From assembly GCA_963169645.1 (NCBI GenBank), contig CAUJCO010000012.1, forward strand, positions 215,807 to 279,806: a stretch of 64,000 nucleotides of DNA. The letters are read 5' to 3'. The notes beneath the pieces are model-generated. The model was not told the DNA's origin. It ran no database searches and saw only the letters and a program-made list of their open reading frames with translations. This DNA is from Bacteroidota bacterium (GTDB lineage Bacteria > Bacteroidota > Bacteroidia > Chitinophagales > JADIYW01). Positions 9,264-18,339 of this stretch are shown piece after piece. The translations under genes and the position numbers were made by a program. Numbering within the stretch: position 1 is the stretch's first letter; every line of letters starts with the position of its first letter.

Positions 9264-9336
9264 TTGTGTCCCGTTCGACTACCAAGTTATTTTTTTATCT
9301 TGTAAAACACACCTGCTATTAGCTAAAAAATTTACT
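9264..9336. repeat. Right copy of the diverged direct repeat flanking the DUF2804 gene
   Basis: Same orientation as the copy at 8079-8148, with 20 of 21 identities in the first block (9264-9284) and weaker similarity further on. It lies between the DUF2804 start and the hemL promoter. Confidence 0.75.
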
Positions 9337-9372
9337 TATCACATATTTATAGCATTCGAGTATTATTTTTAA

Positions 9373-9380
9373 TAACTTTG
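9373..9380 (+). promoter_or_regulatory. -7 promoter box upstream of hemL
   Basis: TAACTTTG fits TAnnTTTG and ends 26 nt before the hemL ATG. No convincing -33 element is visible. Confidence 0.45.
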
Positions 9381-9406
9381 CTCGCATGTTTTAAACACTC
9401 AATAAA

Positions 9407-10699
9407 ATGAAATCTTCCAATTCTCAACAACTCTTTGAAAAAGCCAAAACGCTTATGCCGGGTGGTGTAAATTCTCCGGTTCGTGCGTTTAATTCTGTCG
9501 GTGGAACACCCGTTTTTATGAAACAAGGAAAAGGTGCATACATCACAGATGAAGATGATAATCAGTATATAGATTATTGTTGTTCTTGGGGTCCACTCAT
9601 TTTAGGACATGCTAATGAAAATACAGAAAATGCCATAATTGAAACGGTAAGAAAAGGAACTTCATTTGGTGCACCAACCGCTTTGGAAAATGAATTAGCC
9701 GAGTTGATTATTTCTAATCATTCCTATATCGAAAAAATTAGATTTGTAAGCAGTGGTACCGAAGCTGTTATGTCGGCATTACGTTTGGCTCGTGGTGTAA
9801 CCGGCAAATCTAAAATAATAAAATTTGAAGGCTGCTACCACGGCCATGTTGATTCGTTATTGGTAAAAGCTGGTTCCGGTTTAGTAACCTTAGGTGAATC
9901 CACTTCATCCGGCGTTCCTACAAGTTTTACCAATGAAACCATCGTGTTACCATTAAATGATGAAGAAAAAGTAGAAACCACTTTAGAACAAATGCATTCT
10001 GAAATTGCAGCAATCATTATAGAACCAATTCCGGCTAATAATGGTTTGTTGTTGCAATCGCATAAATTTTTATTGCACCTTCGTGAGTTGTGTACGAAAT
10101 ACAATGTTTTACTAATTTTTGATGAAGTAATATCCGGATTTCGCGTAGGTTTTGAAGGTGCGACAGGTTTGTATAAAATCCAACCTGATATTATTACATT
10201 CGGAAAAATCATTGGTGGCGGAATGCCGGTTGGTGCGTATGCTTCCAGTCATGCTATCATGAATCATGTTTCCCCTTTAGGTAACGTCTATCAAGCCGGT
10301 ACATTAAGTGGTAATCCGGTAGCAATGAGTGCCGGAATAGCTCAATTAAAAGCCTGTTTACAAGAAGATTTTTATCACCATTTGCAACATAAAGCGGATA
10401 GATTAGTAGATGGCGTGAAAAAGCATATCGAAGCAAAAGGATACGAAATTACGATATACAATATTGGCTCTATTTTTTGGTTTGCATTCTCGGATATGTC
10501 GCACCTTACACGTGCAGATCAAATCAACTCCGGAAAGATGAGTTTGTTTGCCAAAGTATATCATCATTTGTTGGAAAATGGCATTTATTTTGGTCCTTCC
10601 GGCTACGAAGTTGGTTTTGTTTCCGCAGCACACTCAAATGAAGATATCGACAAGACAATAGCAGCGATGTGTAATGCTTTTGATACCGTTTTAAATTAA
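9407..10699 (+). CDS. hemL: Glutamate-1-semialdehyde 2,1-aminomutase
   Basis: This 430-residue PLP enzyme converts glutamate-1-semialdehyde to 5-aminolevulinate in the C5 pathway of tetrapyrrole synthesis. The start is the typical LFEKAKTLMPGGVNSPVRAF. Further marks are SSGTEAVMSALRLARG for PLP phosphate binding, FEGCYHGHVDSLLVKAGSG, FDEVISGFRV with the PLP-ring aspartate, and the catalytic lysine in TFGKIIGGGMPVGAY. Length is normal. It is monocistronic, with its own TAnnTTTG box. Haem made through this route is needed by the cytochrome and globins encoded at 18-24 kb. Confidence 0.96.
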   Translation: MKSSNSQQLFEKAKTLMPGGVNSPVRAFNSVGGTPVFMKQGKGAYITDEDDNQYIDYCCSWGPLILGHANENTENAIIETVRKGTSFGAPTALENELAELIISNHSYIEKIRFVSSGTEAVMSALRLARGVTGKSKIIKFEGCYHGHVDSLLVKAGSGLVTLGESTSSGVPTSFTNETIVLPLNDEEKVETTLEQMHSEIAAIIIEPIPANNGLLLQSHKFLLHLRELCTKYNVLLIFDEVISGFRVGFEGATGLYKIQPDIITFGKIIGGGMPVGAYASSHAIMNHVSPLGNVYQAGTLSGNPVAMSAGIAQLKACLQEDFYHHLQHKADRLVDGVKKHIEAKGYEITIYNIGSIFWFAFSDMSHLTRADQINSGKMSLFAKVYHHLLENGIYFGPSGYEVGFVSAAHSNEDIDKTIAAMCNAFDTVLN

Positions 10700-10811
10700 T
10701 TCCTATTGAATAAATAGCATAATTCTGAATTTATTTGGGATGTCGCATTATATTTAATTAATACTTAACTTCCTATACTTACTTCAAAGTTCATTTTTGA
10801 TGTCATTTCCG

Positions 10812-10844
10812 TATTTTTGTTGGTTATAGCAATTTTCTGCTATA
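10812..10844 (+). promoter_or_regulatory. thrABC promoter -7 box and 5'-end hairpin
   Basis: TATTTTTG (10812-10819) fits the -7 consensus, with TTTTTG ending 12 nt upstream (10799). Six nt downstream begins a hairpin, TATAGCA (10825-10831) with TGCTATA (10838-10844), so the transcript would start at or just before this stem. No threonine/isoleucine-rich leader peptide is visible before thrA. Confidence 0.5.
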
Positions 10845-10879
10845 TTCTATTTTAATTATAAAATTTTGTATATAAAAAT

Positions 10880-13345
10880 ATGAAGATACTTAAGTTTGGA
10901 GGAAGTTCGGTTGGCTCGCATGAAAATGTAAGACGTATCATTGAAATTGTAAGAGATAAGAAAGCACAAGGTGAAGAAGTTGTGTTGGTTTGTTCTGCTT
11001 TTAGCAAAGTTACCGATCAATTAATAAATGCCGGAAAATTAGCTGAGAAGAAAGATAACAATACTTATATCGAAATTTTTGAACGTTTCAAAGAGCGTCA
11101 TCGCTTGGCAATTGAAGAATTGGTTCAAGATGAAGAAACTAAAAATGTGATGTTGGAGGAATTTGTGGATAGCATGATTCGTGTAGAAGATATCTTGAAA
11201 GGTATTAACATGCTTGGTGAACTTTCAGATAAAACATTAGCTAATTTAGTTTCCTATGGCGAACGTTTTTCTGCGTTTATTGTAGCCGGTGCATTACGCA
11301 GTGCCGGATTAAATGGCATTTATGTAAATGCCACAAAACTAATTAGAACAGATTCTAACTATCTTTCTGCAAAAGTTAACTTTGAAAAAACTAATAAAAA
11401 TATTTTAGATTTCTTTGAAGCTATACACGGCGTAGCCGTTGTTACCGGATTTATTGGAACCAATGAACACGGCGATGTAACAACATTAGGTCGTGGTGGC
11501 TCCGATTATACTGCAGCAATTTTTGGTGCAGCCTTAAAAGCAAATGCTATTGAAATTTGGACAGATGTAAATGGCGTATTAACCGCAGATCCGCGTCGTG
11601 TGGAACAAGCATTTACCATTCCAACATTATCGTATAAAGAAGCGATGGAATTATCGCATTTTGGTGCAAAAGTGATTTATCCGCCGAGCATTCAACCGGC
11701 TTATATTAAAAATATTCCGTTAATCATTAAAAATACGTTCAATCCGGAACATCCCGGAACATTGGTTTCAAAAGATTCCGGAAAGTCGAACAACGATATT
11801 AAAGGGATTTCGTCTATCTCTAATATCGCTGTATTGCGAATGGAAGGCACTGGAATGATAGGAGTTGTCGGCATCGCATCCCGTTTGTTCGCAGGCTTAT
11901 CCAGAGCAAGTATTAATATCATCTTTTTAACGCAAGGTTCTTCTGAGCATTCTATTTGTTTTGGTATTGTTCCAACTGACATTAAAAAAGCTCAAAAATG
12001 TGTAGAAGAAGAATTTAGATATGAAATTCAAAACCGACTTATTGCACCATTAGTTGTTGAAACCAATAATTCTATTATTGCCGTAATTGGTGAAAATATG
12101 TCGAAAGTGCCGGGTGTTTCTGCTAAAATGTTTAAAGCATTAGGAAACAATGGTATCAATATCAATGCAATTGCTCAAGGTTCATCCGAGTTAAATATTA
12201 CAGCAGTAATAGATAGCCACAATGAAGCAAAAGCATTAAATGCATTGCACGAAATTTTCTTCGAATCCGATGTACATTCTATCAATGTATTTTTAGTAGG
12301 TCCAACAGGTTTAATCGGTAAAACATTGTTGCAGCAAATTAAAAACCAGTTCAAGTATTTGAAGAAAGAAAAATCGATGCAAATCAACGTAACCGGTATT
12401 ATTAATTCTCAAAAAATGTTGTTAGATAGTAACGGTATAAATTTAGATAATTGGGAAACTTTGATGAGCGAAAAAGGAGAGGTTTCTAATTTAGAAAATT
12501 TCACCAATAAAATTATCGACTTGAATTTCGCCAATTCTGTTTTTGTAGATTGTTCTGCAAGTAAAAATGTAGTGGAATATTATGAAAAATTATTGAAAAA
12601 AAGTATTTCCATTGTTACACCAAATAAGATTGCTAATACACTAAGTCAAGATAAATATGTTCGTTTGCGTCAATTAGCTAAAAAATCAAACGCACATTTT
12701 ATGTATGAAACCAATGTGGGTGCCGGCTTGCCGGTAATTGGTGTGTTGCAATCATTGATGAATTCCGGTGATAAAATATTGAAAATTGAAGCCGTGTTGT
12801 CTGGAACATTATCATTCATTTTTAATACGTTTAAAGATGACTTAAAATTCTCAGATGTAGTCTTAGATGCAAAAGCAAAAGGATTTACAGAACCGGATCC
12901 ACGCGACGATTTGTCCGGATTAGATGTTGCCCGTAAAGCATTGATTTTGTCCAGAGATTCCGGAGCAACCATGGAATTGAGCGATATTAAAGTAGAAAAC
13001 TTAGTACCGGAAAATTTAAGAGATATCGATGTGAAAACATTCTTAGAAAAATTACCGGAAGTAGATGCTCAATATGAAAAATTAAAAAAAGATGCCGCCA
13101 CAAACGGACATGTGCTTCGTTATATGGCCGTTATTGAAAATGGTACAGCATCTATTGAATTAAAACCGGTGGATAGCACACATCCTTTCTTTAATTTAAG
13201 TGGTAGTGATAACATGATTGTCTTCACGACCGAGCGGTATAAAACCAACCCATTAGTAGTAAAAGGACCGGGTGCCGGAGCAGAAGTTACTGCGGCAGGT
13301 GTGTTTGCTGAAATTATTACCATTGGGAATTACATGGCTGGTTAA
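10880..13345 (+). CDS. thrA: Bifunctional aspartokinase / homoserine dehydrogenase
   Basis: This 821-residue fusion catalyses the first and third steps from aspartate to threonine. Residues 1 to about 290 are the aspartokinase, opening with KFGGSSVG and carrying GRGGSDYTAA. Two ACT domains follow (about 310-455), with FLTQGSSEHSICF and NAIAQGSSELNITAV, the usual sites of threonine feedback. The homoserine dehydrogenase (about 465-821) shows VGPTGLIGKTL for NAD(P) binding, SNKxxV-like TPNKIANTLS, ETNVGAGLPV and the GTLSFI/FTEPDPRDDLSGLDVARK catalytic region. Length and order match E. coli ThrA. It heads the thrABC operon, and a -7 box and a hairpin precede it. Confidence 0.96.
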   Translation: MKILKFGGSSVGSHENVRRIIEIVRDKKAQGEEVVLVCSAFSKVTDQLINAGKLAEKKDNNTYIEIFERFKERHRLAIEELVQDEETKNVMLEEFVDSMIRVEDILKGINMLGELSDKTLANLVSYGERFSAFIVAGALRSAGLNGIYVNATKLIRTDSNYLSAKVNFEKTNKNILDFFEAIHGVAVVTGFIGTNEHGDVTTLGRGGSDYTAAIFGAALKANAIEIWTDVNGVLTADPRRVEQAFTIPTLSYKEAMELSHFGAKVIYPPSIQPAYIKNIPLIIKNTFNPEHPGTLVSKDSGKSNNDIKGISSISNIAVLRMEGTGMIGVVGIASRLFAGLSRASINIIFLTQGSSEHSICFGIVPTDIKKAQKCVEEEFRYEIQNRLIAPLVVETNNSIIAVIGENMSKVPGVSAKMFKALGNNGININAIAQGSSELNITAVIDSHNEAKALNALHEIFFESDVHSINVFLVGPTGLIGKTLLQQIKNQFKYLKKEKSMQINVTGIINSQKMLLDSNGINLDNWETLMSEKGEVSNLENFTNKIIDLNFANSVFVDCSASKNVVEYYEKLLKKSISIVTPNKIANTLSQDKYVRLRQLAKKSNAHFMYETNVGAGLPVIGVLQSLMNSGDKILKIEAVLSGTLSFIFNTFKDDLKFSDVVLDAKAKGFTEPDPRDDLSGLDVARKALILSRDSGATMELSDIKVENLVPENLRDIDVKTFLEKLPEVDAQYEKLKKDAATNGHVLRYMAVIENGTASIELKPVDSTHPFFNLSGSDNMIVFTTERYKTNPLVVKGPGAGAEVTAAGVFAEIITIGNYMAG

Positions 13346-13402
13346 TTATTGAAAGTAGAAAAGAGAAAATAGTTGCTATTTTCTCAGCTCAAAATAGAAT
13401 GT

Positions 13403-14350
13403 ATGAAAGTAGGAGATAAGATTCGAGTTTTTGCACCGGCAACGGTTGCTAATGTAGCTTGTGGATTTGATGTGTTAGGATTTGCAATTGATAAGCCCGG
13501 CGATGAATTGATAATGGAAATTACAGCTGAAAAAGGCGTTGTAATTGTGGATATTGAAGGCGATGAAGGTGTGTTGCCAAGAGATGCCAAAAAGAATTCC
13601 GCTACAGTTGCCATCCAAGATTATTTAGATTTTATTGAAGCAGATTTTGGCTGTAAAATTTGGTTAAAAAAAATGATGCCAAGCGGAAGTGGTTTAGGAA
13701 GCAGTGCAGCAAGTGCAGTGGCCGGTGTATTTGCTATTAATATGTTGTGCAATGAACGATTAAGCAAACAAGAATTAATGCCTTTTTTATTAAATGCAGA
13801 AAAAGCTGCTTGTGATGCTGCCATTGCCGATAATGTAGCAGCCAGCCTTTTTGGAGGTTTTATTTTAGTAAGAAGTTACGAACCTTTAGATATCTTACAA
13901 ATTCCGGTTCCGGAAGATTTATGGTGTGCTGTCATTAATCCGCATGTAATTGTTTTAACAAAAGAAGCAAGAGAAATACTTCCCAAAGATATTCCATTGG
14001 CACACTCTTTACGCCAAAGTGCCAATGTCGGTGGTTTAATGGTTGGTTTGCTACGTGGCGACTACGATTTGATAGGAAGAAGCTTGGTAGATTATATTGC
14101 AGAGCCCTACAGAAGTAAACTGATTCCCGGTTTTTACAATATGAAAAATGCAGCAATTGAAGCCGGTGCATTAGGTGCAAGTATTAGTGGCTCCGGCCCA
14201 AGTGTATTTGCATTGTGCCATGGTAAAGAGATTGCACATAAAGTAGGCGAGGCACTTAAAATAGAAATGGATAAACTAAACATTGGTGCAGATGTATATG
14301 TAAGTAAAGTAAACAATCAAGGACCAAAAGTTTTGCCATTAATTGATTAA
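13403..14350 (+). CDS. thrB: Homoserine kinase
   Basis: Homoserine kinase phosphorylates homoserine before threonine synthase acts. GHMP-kinase features are the N-terminal VFAPATVANVACGFDVLGFA, the ATP-binding PSGSGLGSSAASA loop and the C-terminal GASISGSGPSVFAL. An in-frame TTG at 13373 would add ten residues unlike the family; the ATG at 13403 gives MKVGDKIRVFAPAT, which fits, so I use it (315 residues). It lies 57 nt after thrA and 34 nt before thrC, consistent with one operon. Confidence 0.95.
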   Translation: MKVGDKIRVFAPATVANVACGFDVLGFAIDKPGDELIMEITAEKGVVIVDIEGDEGVLPRDAKKNSATVAIQDYLDFIEADFGCKIWLKKMMPSGSGLGSSAASAVAGVFAINMLCNERLSKQELMPFLLNAEKAACDAAIADNVAASLFGGFILVRSYEPLDILQIPVPEDLWCAVINPHVIVLTKEAREILPKDIPLAHSLRQSANVGGLMVGLLRGDYDLIGRSLVDYIAEPYRSKLIPGFYNMKNAAIEAGALGASISGSGPSVFALCHGKEIAHKVGEALKIEMDKLNIGADVYVSKVNNQGPKVLPLID

Positions 14351-14384
14351 TTTTTGAAATAGCGTATTAAAAAGAGCACACAAC

Positions 14385-15692
14385 ATGAAATTATATTCCA
14401 CTAAAAAAATAGCACCCGATGTGGACTTGAAAGAAGCCGTTTTAAAAGGACTTCCTGCTGATAATGGTTTGTATATGCCGTACGAAATAAAACCGATTGA
14501 TGCTGCTTTTTGGGAAAATTTACCAACGTATTCATTTACGGAAATGGCATTTCATGTAGCCAAACATCTTATTGGTGCTGCTATCTCAGATGCAGATTTG
14601 AATATGATTATTCAGCGTGCATATAACTTTGATGCTCCTTTGGTAAAGGTTGGCGACTATAAAATAGTAGAATTATTTGATGGTCCTACGTTGGCATTCA
14701 AAGATTTTGGTGCACGTTTCATGGGCAGATTGATGGGCCATTTCTTAAAAGGAAATGACAAAGAAGTAAATATTTTAGTAGCAACTTCCGGCGATACCGG
14801 CTCTGCAGTAGCACATGGTTTTTTAAATGTTGAAGGCATTAAAGTAACTATCTTATATCCGAAAGGAAAAGTAAGTGATATACAAGAAAAACAATTTACT
14901 ACCTTAGGTGCTAATATTACGGCAGTCGAAATTGACGGTACTTTTGACGATTGTCAAGCATTGGTAAAACAAGCTTTTTTAGATAAAACGTTGAATGAAA
15001 AGTTGACTTTGTCATCTGCAAATTCCATAAATATAGCTCGTTTGATTCCGCAATCGTTCTATTATTTTTATGCATACAAACAAGTAGAAAATAAATCATT
15101 ACCATTGTATTTTTCGGTGCCATCCGGTAATTTTGGAAATCTAACAGCTGGCTTGTTCGCTAAAAAAATGGGCTTGCCAATTACTAAAATGATTGCAGCA
15201 AATAATTCAAATGCCATCTTTACACACTATCATAAATCCGGTATTTTTGAGCCACAACGTTCTGTGCAAACCATCTCCAATGCAATGGATGTAGGCAATC
15301 CGAGCAATTTTGCCCGTATGATGGATTTGTATAATAATGAGATTGAAAAAGTTCGTGCAGAAATAGCTGCTTATGCATTTAATGATGAGCAAACAGCAAC
15401 TTGCATAAAAAATGTTGCTGAAAAATATGCGTATGTTTTATGTCCGCACACTGCTGTTGGTTATTTAGGAATGGAAGCATTTGTTGCAGATAACAACATC
15501 AATCCTGCCGAGTCCAATAATATTATTTTATCTACGGCACATCCGGTGAAATTTGGCGATGTGGTCGAACCGTTAATCGGTAAAAAGGTAGAGATTCCGG
15601 AGCGTTTACAAAACATCATAAATGGAAAAAAATTATCCATTCCAATGGCTCCAGATTTTACTACATTTAAAGAATGGTTGTTGAATAAGTAA
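14385..15692 (+). CDS. thrC: Threonine synthase
   Basis: This 435-residue PLP enzyme converts O-phosphohomoserine to threonine. It shows the family N-terminus LYSTKKIAPDVDLKEAVLKG, the PLP lysine in GPTLAFKDFGARFMG, the phosphate-contact loop ATSGDTGSAVAHGF, and SVPSGNFGNLTAGLFAKKMG. The length is that of the shorter bacterial threonine synthases. It is the last gene of thrABC. I see no clear terminator hairpin in the 115 nt before the next gene. Confidence 0.96.
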   Translation: MKLYSTKKIAPDVDLKEAVLKGLPADNGLYMPYEIKPIDAAFWENLPTYSFTEMAFHVAKHLIGAAISDADLNMIIQRAYNFDAPLVKVGDYKIVELFDGPTLAFKDFGARFMGRLMGHFLKGNDKEVNILVATSGDTGSAVAHGFLNVEGIKVTILYPKGKVSDIQEKQFTTLGANITAVEIDGTFDDCQALVKQAFLDKTLNEKLTLSSANSINIARLIPQSFYYFYAYKQVENKSLPLYFSVPSGNFGNLTAGLFAKKMGLPITKMIAANNSNAIFTHYHKSGIFEPQRSVQTISNAMDVGNPSNFARMMDLYNNEIEKVRAEIAAYAFNDEQTATCIKNVAEKYAYVLCPHTAVGYLGMEAFVADNNINPAESNNIILSTAHPVKFGDVVEPLIGKKVEIPERLQNIINGKKLSIPMAPDFTTFKEWLLNK

Positions 15693-15807
15693 TTCCTATT
15701 TTCAACCTAGTATAAATTTATTTTGCTACTTACGATAAAGTGTTTAGTAGATAGAACTACATTATTATAATTTTTTGTATTTTTAATAATGTATAATCTA
15801 TCATACC

Positions 15808-17046
15808 ATGCAACGATTTGTTTTATTAATTAGTATGCTATTTTTAGCTGCTTCCTCTTTCGCTCAAACAAGATATAAAGATGAGCTTTTTTCTATTCAA
15901 AAATTTCACAATGTATTATACGGCAAAAACTATGATAGTAAAAATCAATTGACCGATTTATGGATGGATGTATATACGCCTACTTCAGATACAGCAACAC
16001 ATCGACCAATTATATTCTTTGTACATGGCGGCTCTTTTGTAGGCGGTGATAGACAAGACCAAGCCATCGATTCAACAGCTCGTTACTTTGCTAAAAAAGG
16101 CTACGTAACAGCCAATATTGAATACCGATTAGAACAAACCACTTTTATTGATCCAATTATAAATTTTGCAGATACGTATAATTGGCATCGTGCTATTGCG
16201 CGTGCTACACAAGATTTAAAAGCAGCAATTCGTTATTTTAAACGCGATGTTATAGAAAATAATAATAGTTATGGTGTTGATACCAATCGCATTTATATTT
16301 ATGGTTCTTCTGCCGGAGCTATAGCTACCTTGCATGCTGTTTTTTTAGATGATACAATAGAGATGAATCCAGTTTTTAAAGCAGCGTATAAAGATGTAGG
16401 CGGTTTAGATGGAAACAGTGGCAATCCAGGCCATTCGATGGATGGTATTCGTGCAGTTATTAGTAATAGCGGTGCTGTTTTTGATTTAAATTGCATCAAT
16501 AATAATACAAACATTGAGTATATAGGATTTCATCATACTGTCGATTTTACGGTTCCTTTTGATATTGGTTGTTTTGTTACAGTTGCTTGTTGGTTGGGAA
16601 ATTATTATGGCGATAATAAAATATTTCCACGTATAAAAAATAATGGTACGTATGCAGAGTTTTATCCGATTGATAAGATTGGACATCCGGCAGATCAAAT
16701 CAATGATTCAGTAACATATAGCATGATATTGCAAAAAACAACGGATTTTTTATTTAGAAACTTACAACAAGATTTGGTTTCTGTCATAAAGAAAAATACA
16801 GTTGATGCTTTGGAGATTTACCCAAATCCATCCAACGGAAATTTTAATATTGTGCTTCCTAAAACACTTTCGAATCAGTTATTGAAAATGGATATTGCAG
16901 ACATTACCGGAAAAATTGTTTTCTCCAAAATGATGCTACCAAATGAATTTCATACAATGAATTTATCGCTAGAAAATGGAATGTATGTCGTTTCCCTTTT
17001 TGCTGAGGATCAAGTGTATGTTACTAAATTAAATGTTGTTAAATAA
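15808..17046 (+). CDS. Secreted alpha/beta-hydrolase (carboxylesterase-like) with T9SS sorting domain
   Basis: This 412-residue protein has a signal peptide (cleavage near SSFAQ, about residue 19). The alpha/beta-hydrolase domain shows the oxyanion region FFVHGGSFVGGD and the nucleophile elbow IYGSSAGAIA. The last 75 or so residues open with LEIYPNPSNGNFNI and end LNVVK, the hallmark of a type A T9SS C-terminal sorting domain. It should therefore cross the outer membrane through the type IX system and be anchored or released at the cell surface. Substrate unknown. A clear paralogue lies at 62472-63722. It is convergent with yggS (4-nt gap). Confidence 0.85.
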   Translation: MQRFVLLISMLFLAASSFAQTRYKDELFSIQKFHNVLYGKNYDSKNQLTDLWMDVYTPTSDTATHRPIIFFVHGGSFVGGDRQDQAIDSTARYFAKKGYVTANIEYRLEQTTFIDPIINFADTYNWHRAIARATQDLKAAIRYFKRDVIENNNSYGVDTNRIYIYGSSAGAIATLHAVFLDDTIEMNPVFKAAYKDVGGLDGNSGNPGHSMDGIRAVISNSGAVFDLNCINNNTNIEYIGFHHTVDFTVPFDIGCFVTVACWLGNYYGDNKIFPRIKNNGTYAEFYPIDKIGHPADQINDSVTYSMILQKTTDFLFRNLQQDLVSVIKKNTVDALEIYPNPSNGNFNIVLPKTLSNQLLKMDIADITGKIVFSKMMLPNEFHTMNLSLENGMYVVSLFAEDQVYVTKLNVVK

Positions 17047-17050
17047 GCAA

Positions 17051-17788
17051 TTATTTTTTGGAAGATGTTTCATTCCAATAGTAACTATCCGGATAGTTTC
17101 GTTGTCCAAAAATAGCAGTACCTACACGAATGATAGTGGCACCTTCTTCAATTGCAATTTCCAAATCGCCACTCATGCCCATCGATAATTCCTTCATTTC
17201 AACATTTGGAATGGAACGTACTTGGATTTGTTGTTGTAAATTTTTGAGTGTTTTAAAACAAGCACGTACCTTTTCATCTTCACCACTAAAAATACCAATC
17301 GTCATCAACCCTTTTATTTTTAGCGTAGATAGCGTTGCAATTTGTTCTACAAGTTCGATGGTTTTAGAAGGTTCAACACCAAATTTACTTACCTCATTCG
17401 ATGTGTTAACTTGAATTAAAATATCAATGCTGCGATTGGTCGCCAATAAACGCTGATGTAATTTTTCTGCTAATTCTAATCGGTCAATAGATTGTATGCA
17501 AGCAACATCATACTTTAAAATATCTTTTATTTTGTTGCTTTGCAAGTGGCCAATAAAATGATGTGTATGCGGATGTATTTTTAGTGCATCATATTTTTCT
17601 TTCAGTTCTTGAATTTTATTTTCACCAATTAAAGTAACACCACTTTCAAAAGCAGTAAGGATACGCTCTGCCGTAACTGTTTTAGTGGCAAGTAGTAAAC
17701 GTACTTCTGCCGGATTTCTTCCTATTTTCTCACAGCATTTATGTATTCTGTTTTGGATGTTTTGTATTTGTTGTAATATGGAATGCAT
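17051..17788 (-). CDS. yggS: YggS family pyridoxal-phosphate homeostasis protein
   Basis: This single-domain alanine-racemase-fold PLP protein (PLPBP/YggS family) helps control cellular PLP. Marks are LLLATKTVTAERILTAFESG with the PLP lysine, IGENKIQE, HFIGHLQSNKIK, IQVNTSNEVSKFGVEP and LSMGMSGDLEIAIEEGATIIRVGTAIFG (quoted piecewise). The open frame extends to 17812, but a CAAAGTAA sequence there (near -7 box, minus strand) and family alignment favour the ATG at 17788, giving 245 residues. It is separated from the DUF488 gene by 48 nt on the same strand. Confidence 0.93.
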   Translation of the reverse strand: MHSILQQIQNIQNRIHKCCEKIGRNPAEVRLLLATKTVTAERILTAFESGVTLIGENKIQELKEKYDALKIHPHTHHFIGHLQSNKIKDILKYDVACIQSIDRLELAEKLHQRLLATNRSIDILIQVNTSNEVSKFGVEPSKTIELVEQIATLSTLKIKGLMTIGIFSGEDEKVRACFKTLKNLQQQIQVRSIPNVEMKELSMGMSGDLEIAIEEGATIIRVGTAIFGQRNYPDSYYWNETSSKK

Positions 17789-17836
17789 GAATACTTGTGT
17801 ATTTTTTTGCAAAGTAACTAAATAAAATTGCTTGTT

Positions 17837-18193
17837 TTATTTCATTTTTTCAATGACTTCTTGTAAGATGATTGCATGGTTAATACGCATGTTTTTTGCA
17901 GCATATACTAATGTTACATTTTTTGCAGTTGCAATAAATTTTAATCGAGCTAATTCCTTTTTTTGTAGTTGCAATTCTGCTTTGTATAATTTTTTAAATT
18001 CCTCAAATTTTGCTGCATCATGATTAAACCATTTTCTTAATTCAGTAGATGGTGTAATCGTTTTATTCCATTCATCCAATTGTGCATCTGATTTTTTAAT
18101 ACCACGCGGCCAAAGTTTATCTACCAACACTCTATAACCATCTTCTTCATTTGGTGTCTCATAAATTCTTTTAATGCGTATTGCGAACTTCAT
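17837..18193 (-). CDS. DUF488 family protein
   Basis: This 118-residue protein fits the DUF488 family of short bacterial proteins, with the N-terminal IKRIYETPNEEDGYRVLVD followed by KLWPRGIKK, and LDEWNKTITPSTELRKWFNHD. Family function is not established; it is small, soluble and often single-copy. The start ATG is the only sensible one, with the conserved region beginning at residue 3. It is divergent from the cytochrome c gene, so the 146-nt spacer 18194-18339 holds that gene's promoter. Confidence 0.85.
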   Translation of the reverse strand: MKFAIRIKRIYETPNEEDGYRVLVDKLWPRGIKKSDAQLDEWNKTITPSTELRKWFNHDAAKFEEFKKLYKAELQLQKKELARLKFIATAKNVTLVYAAKNMRINHAIILQEVIEKMK

Positions 18194-18275
18194 ATTATTG
18201 TATTATATTTAGTTAAGTGAATACTAATATTTAGTAAATGTTTATTACTCAAAATTGTTTAATAAATTTTTGTAA

Positions 18276-18321
18276 CTATGACTAAAATCATAGAAGAATG
18301 AAAGAATTGAAACTAACTTTA
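18276..18321 (+). promoter_or_regulatory. Crp/Fnr-type site and -7 box of the cytochrome c gene
   Basis: CTATGACTAAAATCATAG (18276-18293) is a perfect palindrome CTATGA-N6-TCATAG, the TGA-N6-TCA form bound by Crp/Fnr regulators. Its centre (18284.5) lies 29.5 nt upstream of the first base of TAACTTTA (18314-18321), a one-mismatch -7 box. That puts the site near -41, where class II activators bind. The ric promoter has the same geometry. Confidence 0.65.
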
Positions 18322-18339
18322 CCTCAATAAATTAATTAA

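Noticed and set aside
10700..10879. Threonine attenuator leader peptide before thrA
   Set aside because: No short frame rich in Thr or Ile codons is present in the 180-nt spacer.
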